From Thalassobacillus devorans (GTDB taxonomy: Bacteria > Bacillota > Bacilli > Bacillales > Halobacillaceae), in the NCBI RefSeq assembly GCF_011761345.1, contig NZ_JAASRY010000001.1, forward strand, positions 1 to 64,000: DNA of 64,000 bases, in the 5' to 3' direction. The position numbers and the translations under genes were made by a program. The notes beneath the pieces are model-generated. The model did not search any database. It was not told where the DNA came from and saw only the letters and a program-made list of their open reading frames with translations. Positions 49,522 through 58,223 of the stretch are shown here, piece after piece. Numbering within the stretch: position 1 is the stretch's first letter; every line of letters begins with the position of its first letter.

Positions 49522-50751
49522 ATGAAAACTAAACCTTATCTTAAGTTCATTCATTGTGCTGATTTACATATAGATAGTCCATTCAAAGGGGTGGGGGAGC
49601 TGCCACCTCCATTGAACAAACACGTAAGGGAAAGTACATTCTTTGCTTTGGATAGGCTGGTCGATCAGGCGGTAACCCATAAGGTTGATTTTATTTTGAT
49701 GGCCGGAGACTTATTTGACGAGGAAATAAGGAGTTTACGGGCGCAAATCAAGCTGCGGGACGCTTTTCGTAAGTTAAAAGACAACGGGATCAAGGTGTAT
49801 ACCAGTCATGGGAACCATGATTATTTGTCAGCCGATTTCCACCCGGTCACTTACCCGGACAATGTTCATGTCTTCCAGGAAGAACAGGTAACCCACGAAG
49901 CTTTTAGCAAAAATGGAGAAACACAGGCCATCATTTATGGATTCAGCTATCATAACCGGGCGGTCACGGAAAGAAAAGCAGCGGAATACATACGTACAGA
50001 CGATCATGCCTATCATATTGCAATGCTGCATGGCAGTATTGAAACCAACACGGAACATGACGTCTATGCTCCCTTTCGTCTGAGGGAATTGCAGGAAAAA
50101 ATGATGGATTATTGGGCACTTGGTCATATTCATAAACGGACTGTTTTAACTGAAAATCCACCGATTATTTATCCTGGCAACATCCAGGGAAGGTCTATCA
50201 GGGAACCAGGTGAAAAAGGCTGTTACCTCGTAGAAATGGGGGAGACCGGAACGAATTGTAGCTTTCTGCCACTTCAGGCATTCCAGTTTGAAACGTTCCA
50301 CTTATCTACGAAAGCAGAAAATTTTGATGAACTTGAACAAATGATAACAACAAAGAAGGAAGAATGGAGAAATACGGGGCCGGCAATCATCCATTTACAT
50401 ATTACCGGAGGGGAAGGGCTTGCCACTCTCCGGCATCATAATCAAGAGATGGAAGAGCTGTTGGATGTTATCAATGAACAGGAACAATCGGAAGAGCAGT
50501 GGTTGTGGGTTAGAAAAATTGATATAGAAGCTGTTTCTCCATGGGATGAAGGGCAGTTGATACAGGAGAAGCACTTCGTGGGGGAAATGCTCCGCCAATT
50601 TCAGCAGTCTGAAAGGATGGACTACTGGCTGAAACCACTGTACCGTCACCGTAAGGCCCGTAAACATTTAGAAGTTTTGAGGGAGGAGGAAAAAGAGAAA
50701 GTGCTCCAGGAGGCCAAGGATTTACTGCTTACGGAATTATTAAAGCGTTGA
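49522..50751 (+). CDS. yhaO: DNA repair exonuclease, SbcD/Mre11-like metallophosphatase YhaO
   Basis: A 409-residue calcineurin-like phosphoesterase. The two-metal motifs run in order: FIHCADLHIDSPF (D-x-H), MAGDLFDEE (GD), SHGNHDY (GNHD), AMLHGSIE (H) and WALGHIHKR (GHIH). This is the Mre11/SbcD plan of a Mn-dependent nuclease. YhaO pairs with the YhaN ATPase encoded 16 bases downstream, as SbcD with SbcC, and is likely to act on DNA ends. The C-terminal 100 residues (LVLREEEKEK-like end) would be the YhaN-binding part. GAGAAGGAGAGG precedes the ATG. Confidence 0.93.
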   Translation: MKTKPYLKFIHCADLHIDSPFKGVGELPPPLNKHVRESTFFALDRLVDQAVTHKVDFILMAGDLFDEEIRSLRAQIKLRDAFRKLKDNGIKVYTSHGNHDYLSADFHPVTYPDNVHVFQEEQVTHEAFSKNGETQAIIYGFSYHNRAVTERKAAEYIRTDDHAYHIAMLHGSIETNTEHDVYAPFRLRELQEKMMDYWALGHIHKRTVLTENPPIIYPGNIQGRSIREPGEKGCYLVEMGETGTNCSFLPLQAFQFETFHLSTKAENFDELEQMITTKKEEWRNTGPAIIHLHITGGEGLATLRHHNQEMEELLDVINEQEQSEEQWLWVRKIDIEAVSPWDEGQLIQEKHFVGEMLRQFQQSERMDYWLKPLYRHRKARKHLEVLREEEKEKVLQEAKDLLLTELLKR

Positions 50752-50767
50752 GAGGAGGGACAAGTGT

Positions 50768-53695
50768 ATGAAAATCACCTATATCCATATTTATGGCTTC
50801 GGAAAATGGCAGAATTTCACGTTGCATCTGGAAAAAACGAATTTTCCAATTATGATTGGGAAAAACGAAGCCGGTAAGTCGACAATCCAGAAGTTTATCT
50901 TATTCGTACTTTTTGGATTGCCCCCGAAGCAACGGGAATTTTATCAGCCGAAAACAGGGGGAACGGTAGGAGGCAGAATGGAACTTCTCTTAGACCATGG
51001 AGAGAAAATGATGGTTGAGCGTCTCCATGATCGGAATAATGGAGCTGCTGTCTGTTTGTTTCCGGATGGGACAGTGAAAGATGAAAGCCACTTGCAGGCA
51101 TTGTTAGGAATGGGACGCAATACGTATGAGGCGATTTTTTCCTTTGAGGCTGCTGATCTCACTGACCTTCATAAAATAGACCAGAATGATCTTGGAGAAA
51201 CATTACTTAATATCGGTTTGACAGGATCGACTCGAATCAATGAAACTGAAAAAACGTTGGTGCAGCAACTCTCCGAACGATTCCGTCCACAAGGAAAGAA
51301 ACCGCCAATCAACCAGCGGCTGCAGGAACTCGACAAGATAAATGAGCAGCTGAAAGAAATGGAACGGGAAGAAGCGTCTTATCAGCAGCTGAACAATGAA
51401 CAGCAGGAAACAAAGGGTCACCTGGAATTGTTGCGGCATCAAAAAGAAACAATACAGGAAGACTTATTTCGTCTGCAACGATTGCTGCAAGTGAAAGATG
51501 TAGTGTTAGCCTACCATCAGTATGCGAATTCCAGCACAGACAATCCGATAGAATTCCCTGTTGATGGAAAAGAAAGACTCCACGCACTTAAGGATCAGCT
51601 TCTGCCATTAGAAAGTGAGCAGCAGCTACTCCTACAGCGTATACAAGAAAATGAGCAGAAATTGAAAAAACTCCATAGTGCCAGTCTTTCTCAAGAACTG
51701 ATAGAAGACATGGAGCAGTTATCGGCTGCTCTTCCTGGCATTCAAGACTCGATAAGGAAAGAAGAGCATCTGAACGATCGCATCCGGGAATATGAATATA
51801 ACGTTGGTCGCGAGCTGACAGAGTTGGATATCGAGCTCACCCAGGAAGCGTTAGCGAACTATGATTTTCCATTCTATTTAGAAGAGGAATGGGTACAGGC
51901 TGCCAGACAGAAAGAACGCCTGGAAGGTGATGAAGAGCGGCTGAAGGAACAGGAGCGTCATCTGTCAGCTGAGGAAAAGCATATAGAAGACAGAAGAGCC
52001 GTATGGGAAGGTCAACTCCTTGAGGAACGCTCTTATCATCACTGTATAGCTGACTTGGAAGCTTTTGAGCAGAAGCAGCGTCGTGGAGGGGAAAATGAAG
52101 GTCCATCGTCGGATAAACGGCAGCGACAGGCAAAGCAGACATTTGGCCTGACTGTTGGCCTGGCAGTGATTGGACTTATAGCTGCATGGCTGCTGTCCTC
52201 TCTGCCTGTTGCTATGTTTGCTCTTCTGATGCTTATTGGCGGCTATTATATTTATAGACAGTCAACTTCGTTGGGAGCTGAGTTGTCCCAGGACTCGGGT
52301 GTTTCTAATCTTTCTGAAGAAGAATACCATTTAAATCGTCAGAAATTAGACCAGCATGAAAAAGCCTCCTATGAACTGGAGCACCTTCAGGAGCAATGGC
52401 AGCGTTCTTCTGTAGAACGAATGAAGCTGGAAGAACAAAAGCAATCCCTTCGTAGCCGGCGTGAGCGACTGAACCAGCTGATAGAAGAGCAGCGCAAGCA
52501 ATATCCTTTTCTTTTAGAAATATCACCAGTTCATTGGGTACGACTCTACCATGCAGTAAAACCGTTACAGGAACAGTACCGCCAGGCCCTGGAACTGAAG
52601 CAGGAAGTTGCTTCCCTTGAAAATGAACAGAAAAAGTATACGGTGCAATTGGAGACGTTTTTAACGAACGCTGGATGGGAATGGAACGATAATCAGCTTT
52701 CTGCGTTGATTGGTTATTTTCATGAGGGAGAAAAGGTAATTCAAGAAATAGACCGGGATCGTGTACGCTTAGAGACTGATATAGAAGACCTGCGGGAGAA
52801 GAAAAAACAGCTGGAGATAAGGATGCTTCCGTTCAAAAGGGAAAAGAACTCCTTATTGGAGGCAGCGGGATCAGATAAAGAGCAGGCCTTTTTACAGATT
52901 GCTGAAGCAGCCGAAGCAGAAAGGAAGCGTCGGGATAAGCGGGAAGACTTAAGGAGGCAGCTGACAACGATACTGAAAAAAGACGATATCGAGGATTATC
53001 AAGTTTTGGAGAAAGTACCGGACTATCAGCTGCTGGAACAACAACTAACAGAGCTCCAAGAAAAAATACAACAAGTAGAGGTAGAGCGGGATAGCAGAAG
53101 ACAAGAGCTTGCTGACCTCCATAATAAATTATCTAAGCTGGAACATGCGGCTACTTTTTCTGAGCAACGTCACCAGCTGCAGGCAAAGCGCGATGAACTG
53201 CAGGCAGAAGCAAGAGAATGGGCTGTTCTGCAAACGGCATACAAAATGTTGCTTCAAACGAAAGAAGTATATCAGCACACGTACTTACCTGATGTATTAG
53301 ACCGGGCGAGCGACTGGTTTTCCCGGCTGACCGGAGACGCCCATCACCGAGTGTATTTTCACCCCGAGCGTGGGGATCTGCAAATAGAATCGTCTGACGG
53401 TTTCAGATTCAGTGCTTCTGAACTTTCCAGAGGTACGGCAGACCAGCTTTATGTCGCTTTACGTCTGTCGTTGAGTGCAGTCCTATCCAGGGAAGATCGA
53501 CTGCCATTTCTTATTGATGATGCATTTGTTCATTTTGATCCTACAAGAACCGGAGTCATGATGGATATCATCGAGGAGCTCACCGTTTCCCATCAGGTAT
53601 TTTTGTTCACGACAAGAGGGGACTTGGCTGATAAAATGTCAGGGGCTGTAACGATCAAACTCTCGGACCGGATTGCTGGAGGGTTAGCTAATTGA
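50768..53695 (+). CDS. yhaN: SbcC/Rad50-like ATPase YhaN with internal membrane helices
   Basis: A 975-residue SMC-like ATPase. Walker A GKNEAGKS (31-38) begins it; long coiled coils (about 170-450 and 510-830) are rich in Gln, Glu and Leu; the C-terminus has ELSRGTADQLYVALRLSLS and LPFLIDDAFVHFD (signature and Walker B). In the middle (about 457-500) there is no zinc hook but two hydrophobic stretches (LTVGLAVIGLIAAWLLSSLP and MFALLMLIGGYYIY), so the coil tip would be at the membrane. The frame is intact. It works with YhaO. Confidence 0.93.
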   Translation: MKITYIHIYGFGKWQNFTLHLEKTNFPIMIGKNEAGKSTIQKFILFVLFGLPPKQREFYQPKTGGTVGGRMELLLDHGEKMMVERLHDRNNGAAVCLFPDGTVKDESHLQALLGMGRNTYEAIFSFEAADLTDLHKIDQNDLGETLLNIGLTGSTRINETEKTLVQQLSERFRPQGKKPPINQRLQELDKINEQLKEMEREEASYQQLNNEQQETKGHLELLRHQKETIQEDLFRLQRLLQVKDVVLAYHQYANSSTDNPIEFPVDGKERLHALKDQLLPLESEQQLLLQRIQENEQKLKKLHSASLSQELIEDMEQLSAALPGIQDSIRKEEHLNDRIREYEYNVGRELTELDIELTQEALANYDFPFYLEEEWVQAARQKERLEGDEERLKEQERHLSAEEKHIEDRRAVWEGQLLEERSYHHCIADLEAFEQKQRRGGENEGPSSDKRQRQAKQTFGLTVGLAVIGLIAAWLLSSLPVAMFALLMLIGGYYIYRQSTSLGAELSQDSGVSNLSEEEYHLNRQKLDQHEKASYELEHLQEQWQRSSVERMKLEEQKQSLRSRRERLNQLIEEQRKQYPFLLEISPVHWVRLYHAVKPLQEQYRQALELKQEVASLENEQKKYTVQLETFLTNAGWEWNDNQLSALIGYFHEGEKVIQEIDRDRVRLETDIEDLREKKKQLEIRMLPFKREKNSLLEAAGSDKEQAFLQIAEAAEAERKRRDKREDLRRQLTTILKKDDIEDYQVLEKVPDYQLLEQQLTELQEKIQQVEVERDSRRQELADLHNKLSKLEHAATFSEQRHQLQAKRDELQAEAREWAVLQTAYKMLLQTKEVYQHTYLPDVLDRASDWFSRLTGDAHHRVYFHPERGDLQIESSDGFRFSASELSRGTADQLYVALRLSLSAVLSREDRLPFLIDDAFVHFDPTRTGVMMDIIEELTVSHQVFLFTTRGDLADKMSGAVTIKLSDRIAGGLAN

Positions 53696-53755
53696 AATTA
53701 TTAATGGTAAAATGTTTTCAGATTAGATAGGGATGGATGAATGGAGGGTTTTCCT

Positions 53756-54319
53756 GTGGCGAAAAAAGGACAACAGACAGAGTGGGGCAAATATGAAGAA
53801 ACAGTGGAAAAGTTCATCCAGGTGATTGCGAAAAATATGAGCCTGTATGGGGTTACTCCTTCCATCGGCCGTTTGTATGGAGTTTTGTATTTTGCAGACG
53901 AACCTATGACGTTGGATGAAATGCGAGATGCCCTGGCGATGAGCAAGACGAGCATGTCGACAGGTGTCCGTGCATTATCCGATATGAAAATGGTCGAGCC
54001 AGCGTTCAAACGCGGGGTACGGAAAGACCTGTATAAGTCAGAAGAAGATTGGTATAAATCATTCACCACATTATTCGGGAGCCGTTGGCGGCATCATACC
54101 GAAACGAACATCGAAGAAGCGGAGGAAACGATTGCCAAGCTCGAAAAGATAGCAGAAGAATCCGAAGATGAAGAGTTGCAAGAAAGAGTCTTAGCGGACA
54201 TTGAGCGACTGCGTTACGCCAAAAATTATTATCGATGGCTGATGGAGTTTATCCGCGTTGTGGAATCCGGTGAAATTTTTCAGTATGTACCAAAAATCGA
54301 TCAGCATGAAGATGATTGA
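53756..54319 (+). CDS. GbsR/MarR-type regulator
   Basis: A 187-residue winged-helix protein of the GbsR family. YGVTPSIGRLYGVLYFADEP, MTLDEMRDALAMSKTSMSTG and FKRGVRKDLYK are clear, and a helical C-terminus follows. GbsR-type proteins sense choline and control osmoprotectant genes. The start is GTG 53756 (GGAGG seven bases upstream). It lies between yhaN and yhaM, where B. subtilis has no regulator, and is a paralogue of the protein at 59948, which stands next to opuA. Its target is not evident here. Confidence 0.85.
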   Translation: MAKKGQQTEWGKYEETVEKFIQVIAKNMSLYGVTPSIGRLYGVLYFADEPMTLDEMRDALAMSKTSMSTGVRALSDMKMVEPAFKRGVRKDLYKSEEDWYKSFTTLFGSRWRHHTETNIEEAEETIAKLEKIAEESEDEELQERVLADIERLRYAKNYYRWLMEFIRVVESGEIFQYVPKIDQHEDD

Positions 54320-54456
54320 ATGATGAACATAACTGGGCACGGGAAACCCTGGTTGGGTGAATTTATATTAACCGATTCCTGGTATATTCAGAGAAAAATA
54401 AAACTGGAAACAGGTGGCTTTGTTCTTTTTTTGTTGGTAAGCGGGGAGGAGATTCG

Positions 54457-55404
54457 ATGAAGAAAGGGATAGCTAATTATAATGTTGGGGATGGTTTTGA
54501 CGGATTTATGATGATTAAATCCGCTTCTAAAGGAGTGGCGAGCAATGGGAAGCCTTTCCTGACGTTAATATTGAAGGATGCATCAGGAGAAATTGAATCC
54601 AAGCTTTGGGAAGCTACATCCGAAGATGAAGCTGTATTTCAAGCCGAAGAACTCGTGAAATTAAGTGGAGAGGTAACCAGCTTTCGGGGACGTCCCCAGT
54701 TGAAAATCCAGTCGATCCGACCCGTTCAGGCGACAGATGGGGTAGCGCCGGAAGACTTTGTGGAGAAGGCTCCTATTAAAAAGGAAGCATTGATGGAGCG
54801 GATCACCGAAGCGGTTTTTGAGATGAAAAACCCGAATATTCAGCGCCTGGTGAGATACTTCGTGCAAAAGTATCAAGAGGCATTGTTGACGTTTCCAGCC
54901 GCCACTAAAAACCACCATGCTTATGTTTCAGGACTCGCTCACCATATCGTATCAATGCTTAACTTAGCGCGGGAATTGAAAGAGCTGTACCCTTCGCTGA
55001 ATAAAGATTTGTTGTATGCCGGCGTGATACTTCACGATTTAGGCAAGCTAAAGGAATTATCTGGAGCGGCCGCTCCTAACTATACAATGGAAGGAAAGCT
55101 GATTGGGCATATTCCGATGATGGTACAGGAGATCGGTCAGGCTGCGGAAGAATTGAAAATCACTGGTGAAGAAGTGACCATCCTGCAACACCTGGTCCTC
55201 TCGCATCATGGCAAGAGTGAATGGGGAAGCCCGAAGCCGCCACTCGTACGGGAAGCAGAAGTCCTTCATCTAATTGATATGCTCGATGCCAAAATGAATA
55301 TGCTGGATCGCGCTCTTGGTAAAGTACAGCCAGGGGAATTTACCGAGCGGTTATTTTCTATGGAGCAGCGCTCCTTCTATAAACCTTTGTTCGAGGATAA
55401 ATAA
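54457..55404 (+). CDS. yhaM: 3'-5' exoribonuclease YhaM
   Basis: A 315-residue protein: an N-terminal OB-fold (about 10-95, [20 protein letters not shown]), then an HD domain (about 155-290) with [22 protein letters not shown] and [15 protein letters not shown]. This is the YhaM/CBF1 family, which trims RNA and single-stranded DNA from the 3' end with manganese or cobalt. GGGGAGGAG precedes the ATG. The 137-base gap before it has no firm promoter; it may be read with the GbsR-like gene. Confidence 0.93.
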   Translation: MKKGIANYNVGDGFDGFMMIKSASKGVASNGKPFLTLILKDASGEIESKLWEATSEDEAVFQAEELVKLSGEVTSFRGRPQLKIQSIRPVQATDGVAPEDFVEKAPIKKEALMERITEAVFEMKNPNIQRLVRYFVQKYQEALLTFPAATKNHHAYVSGLAHHIVSMLNLARELKELYPSLNKDLLYAGVILHDLGKLKELSGAAAPNYTMEGKLIGHIPMMVQEIGQAAEELKITGEEVTILQHLVLSHHGKSEWGSPKPPLVREAEVLHLIDMLDAKMNMLDRALGKVQPGEFTERLFSMEQRSFYKPLFEDK

Positions 55405-55465
55405 GGCATATCCGTCCGCTTGTCCGCATAAATATTAGTACAAAGCGGACAGGGAGGATCATGCC

Positions 55466-55663
55466 ATGTTATTCGGAATTCCAATTTGGGTTTACTTTTG
55501 CATCCTGTTCATCTTCCTGAGTGGTTATATGGCTTATAAAGCAATGCGAGCCGAGAAGAAGCTGGAACACCAGTTTATCGAACGCGAAGGCCAGGTATAT
55601 ATCCAGCGTATGGAAGAGGAGCGCGAGCAAAGAAAACATAATAAGTCTGTGGCTTCAGGTTAA
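55466..55663 (+). CDS. yhaL: sporulation protein YhaL
   Basis: A 65-residue protein with one N-terminal membrane helix (about 5-25, IPIWVYFCILFIFLSGYMAY) and a charged cytoplasmic tail (RAEKKLEHQFIEREGQVYIQ region). Size, topology and position between yhaM and prsA equal B. subtilis YhaL, a SigB/sporulation-linked protein of unknown action. AGGGAGG lies eight bases before the ATG. A hairpin terminator follows at 55688-55724. Confidence 0.88.
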   Translation: MLFGIPIWVYFCILFIFLSGYMAYKAMRAEKKLEHQFIEREGQVYIQRMEEEREQRKHNKSVASG

Positions 55664-55687
55664 TTATTGTTTTTTCCTCCTTTATGA

Positions 55688-55724
55688 TGAAGCTGTCTGA
55701 ACTTACATGTCAGGCAGCTTCTTT
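55688..55724 (+). terminator. intrinsic terminator of yhaL
   Basis: GAAGCTGTCTGA pairs with TCAGGCAGCTTC (one bulge), followed by TTTTT. Confidence 0.8.
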
Positions 55725-55757
55725 TTGTTTGAAAACAAAGCGCCAACGAAATATAAA

Positions 55758-55792
55758 AACAGCCAGGCATAGTTGCCTGGCTGTTTACTTCT
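55758..55792 (-). terminator. terminator of prsA
   Basis: On the minus strand AACAGCCAGGCA pairs with TGCCTGGCTGTT over four bases, followed by TTTTTATA. Confidence 0.85.
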
Positions 55793-55796
55793 GTCA

Positions 55797-56681
55797 TCAA
55801 CCTTCCGCGGGTTGTTCTGGCTTATCGAATAGTCCCTCGAATTCATCAAGTTTCACGTCGATTTCAGCATCTTCCATCATTTTATCCATTTTGGCCTGAA
55901 GTTCCTGCTGGTCAATTTTTTCTGAAGCCAGCTGACGTTTGATGGTATCTTTTTCTTCTTCAAAAGAACCAACATCTTCTGCTTCTCGTTCATCGGTTTT
56001 CTTTATGATGTGAAAACCAAATTCCGTTTCGATTGGCTCACTGATTTCTCCGACTTCCAGATCGTAAGCAGCGTCTTCGAATTTAGCAGTCATCTCACCT
56101 GTTGAGAAGAAGCCGAGTTCGCCACCCTTTTCTCCTGAGCCGGGATCAGTAGAATGCTCTTTGGCCAGTTCAGCAAAATCTGCTCCTTCATCCAGTTGCT
56201 TTTTAATATCTTTTGCTGTCTCTTCATCTTCGACAAGAATGTGGCTCGCTTCTACTTCTGTTTTCATTTTATCGTAATAAGCCTGCATTTCGTCTTCCGC
56301 TACTTCGACATCTTCCATTGCTGCTTTTTCTTGGAGCAGGCTTAGTCTAAGTGTATCTTTGAAATCTTCTTCATCTTTGAAATTATTTTGCTGAAGGATC
56401 ATTTCGAACTGGTCACCGTATTGCTCCTTCATTTTCTCAAGTTCTTTATCTACTTCTTCTTCAGAGACTTCATAGTTGGCAGATAGAACTTCAGACATGA
56501 CCAGCTGCTGAAGCACTGCTTCACCGTTCTGATCTTTTAATGCTTCGTAAAATTGTTCCTTTGTAATATCTCCGCCACTTGTTTCAACAACGACTTCACT
56601 ATTGTCTTCCGCATCTGAACTGCAGGCAGATAAGGTTAATACTCCTGCTGCAAGTGTGGCAGCGACTGCAAACTTTTTCAT
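55797..56681 (-). CDS. prsA: foldase lipoprotein PrsA
   Basis: A 294-residue lipoprotein with lipobox LSAC (C20) and a parvulin-type peptidyl-prolyl isomerase domain (about 142-232: EASHILVEDEETAKD, HSTDPGSGEKGGELGFF, EFGFHIIKKTD). It helps secreted proteins fold between membrane and wall. The protein is very acidic, as in halophilic Bacillaceae. Its flanking helices (DEEVDKELEKM region and C-terminal coil) form the chaperone bowl. Its place after yhaL is conserved in Bacillus. Confidence 0.96.
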   Translation of the reverse strand: MKKFAVAATLAAGVLTLSACSSDAEDNSEVVVETSGGDITKEQFYEALKDQNGEAVLQQLVMSEVLSANYEVSEEEVDKELEKMKEQYGDQFEMILQQNNFKDEEDFKDTLRLSLLQEKAAMEDVEVAEDEMQAYYDKMKTEVEASHILVEDEETAKDIKKQLDEGADFAELAKEHSTDPGSGEKGGELGFFSTGEMTAKFEDAAYDLEVGEISEPIETEFGFHIIKKTDEREAEDVGSFEEEKDTIKRQLASEKIDQQELQAKMDKMMEDAEIDVKLDEFEGLFDKPEQPAEG

Positions 56682-56835
56682 TCCTCAAACACTCCTAATA
56701 TGTAATTAAATTCTAGACGTAGGGCATTCAACAACCTATGACATAATATAACATAACCGAGTTAGCAAAAACTAGTACGTTTTTCAAAATATTAGGGATA
56801 GGGGGCATGCGCCTATCCAAAGGGTGGGGCCGCTG

Positions 56836-56844
56836 CATAGGATA
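56836..56844 (+). promoter_or_regulatory. SigK-type -10 element of the YjcZ-like gene
   Basis: CATAGGATA fits CATA-N3-TA exactly, 30 bases before the ATG; the -35 (AC about 16 bases upstream) is not evident. An inverted repeat GGATAGG-N9-CCTATCC (56796-56818) with GCATGC in its centre lies just before. Confidence 0.45.
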
Positions 56845-56873
56845 CTGTATGTATCAGATAAGGGGGTGAGGTT

Positions 56874-56957
56874 ATGAGTCGAGGATATGGTGGCGGTTTC
56901 GCTTTGATCGTCGTGCTATTCATTTTGCTCATTATTGTAGGGGCAGCATGGCTGTAA
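56874..56957 (+). CDS. YjcZ-family sporulation micro-protein
   Basis: A 27-residue protein: a glycine-rich start (SRGYGGGF) and one membrane helix (ALIVVLFILLIIVGAAW). This is the pattern of the YjcZ family, tiny membrane proteins made late in sporulation in many Bacillaceae. GGGGGTGAGG precedes the ATG. It has a fair SigK -10 and a strong terminator (AAAAGCCAGACGC with GCGTCTGGCTTTT, 56973-57010). Function unknown. Confidence 0.85.
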   Translation: MSRGYGGGFALIVVLFILLIIVGAAWL

Positions 56958-56972
56958 TCCCTGACAGGTGAA

Positions 56973-57012
56973 TTAGAAAAGCCAGACGCTGGTTTAAGCG
57001 TCTGGCTTTTTT
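56973..57012 (+). terminator. intrinsic terminator
   Basis: AAAAGCCAGACGC pairs with GCGTCTGGCTTTT over an eight-base loop, followed by TT. Confidence 0.9.
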
Positions 57013-57042
57013 CATTTATTTATATGGAAGACAATCATGAAG

Positions 57043-57255
57043 TCAGACCGCGTTCAAGACCTCTACATAGGAGGAAATCAATAAAATCGTTATTAGTACA
57101 TTTATCGTACGGAAGACACGCGGCTGCTTCTCTTTAGACATGTTCGTCTTCGTACATAACGAATGAGTCAGAGAATTTATGATGAGTAGAATGACTAAGG
57201 CGTAGATGATAAATACGAATGCCACAGCTGGATTACCCCCTTTATTCTTATCCAT
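57043..57255 (-). CDS. small membrane protein, unknown
   Basis: A 70-residue protein with two membrane segments (about 9-27, PAVAFVFIIYALVILLIIN, and about 50-64, RTINVLITILLISSY). The start ATG 57255 has only a weak ribosome site (AAAG); 25 more codons upstream have none either, so the start is uncertain. It is not recognised. It lies behind the DUF3267-like gene on the same strand. Confidence 0.5.
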   Translation of the reverse strand: MDKNKGGNPAVAFVFIIYALVILLIINSLTHSLCTKTNMSKEKQPRVFRTINVLITILLISSYVEVLNAV

Positions 57256-57333
57256 TACTTTAACAAAAATTAATGTTTTTGAACAGGATTTAATATTTGT
57301 AAAACAAGACAGAAAGGAAACGTAAATCAAAAA

Positions 57334-57372
57334 TCGAGTACAAAACCCTGCGGGGTTTTATACTCGATAATC
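57334..57372 (-). terminator. terminator after the DUF3267-like gene
   Basis: CGAGTATAAAACCC pairs with GGGTTTTGTACTCG over four bases; T-rich sequence follows on the minus strand. Confidence 0.75.
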
Positions 57373-57384
57373 TGTCTTTTTCAA

Positions 57385-57933
57385 TTAGGAGCTTTTTTGT
57401 TTAATTAAAATATCATAACCATCTTTTGCATTTTCAATGATACAACGACGAGGTGCCCGGATAAATTGGTTCAAATACAGGAAATCGGTGAAAGATAACC
57501 CGATGTTTACAGCTGCAAACAGAACAAGATATGCGAAATATCCAGGGAATATGAAGCTCATCGCCAAGGCTGGCATAGTAATAAATAAAGTCGGTGCCAG
57601 TGCCATGAAAATAGATGTTTTTTTAGATAATTTGGATTGACACCGATAATCAAATGTCGGAATCAATCTTCTTTTGAATGACCATTTCACCCTTACACGC
57701 TTATTAGCAAGTACTAATGGCAATATATGCATCATCCGGTGCAATGACGGTAAGAAGAACAGAATGACCAGCAAAGGGATGAACCCATGGTCTTTTACAT
57801 CATGTGTCAAATGAACCAGTGAAAAAGCCAAATACAATATCAGAAATGCCAACAACCCTGTAAGAAAGGATGTGAGATAAATACGATTATTACCGAAATC
57901 CTTAGTGATGTTTACTGTTTTCCAGCAATTCAT
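57385..57933 (-). CDS. DUF3267-like membrane protein
   Basis: A 182-residue protein with about four membrane helices (about 20-42, 50-68, 105-125, 130-150). The segment LPSLHRMMHILPLVLANKRV stands where DUF3267 members have an HExxH zinc-protease motif; here it reads HRMMH, so the catalytic Glu is missing and a protease role is doubtful. AAAGGGGG precedes the ATG. A similar protein is found near yha genes in B. subtilis, but I do not assign a symbol. Confidence 0.7.
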   Translation of the reverse strand: MNCWKTVNITKDFGNNRIYLTSFLTGLLAFLILYLAFSLVHLTHDVKDHGFIPLLVILFFLPSLHRMMHILPLVLANKRVRVKWSFKRRLIPTFDYRCQSKLSKKTSIFMALAPTLFITMPALAMSFIFPGYFAYLVLFAAVNIGLSFTDFLYLNQFIRAPRRCIIENAKDGYDILIKQKSS

Positions 57934-58223
57934 CTCAGAATCCCCCTTTGCTGCAAAAATGACTGAAACATTGTAATGAATGTTTCTATGATATTTGGGG
58001 TGAAACCATATGTTTTAGTAGCACAAATGGAATAATAGTATGTTTTCATTGAAAAAGCAATAGGTTTTTACAAAAAAAATAAAAGAGTTTTTGGACTGCC
58101 ATGACAAGGCTTGATGCAGATATGTTTACAAGGTTTGAAAAGTGTTAAACGGGTTATGGAAAAAGATATTCAAAAAGTCATACCATTCTTTATAGAAGAA
58201 CTGACTGAAATGGGGAGATGTAC

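Noticed and set aside
57385-57933. Active zinc protease
   Set aside because: The motif reads HRMMH, so the catalytic glutamate is absent.
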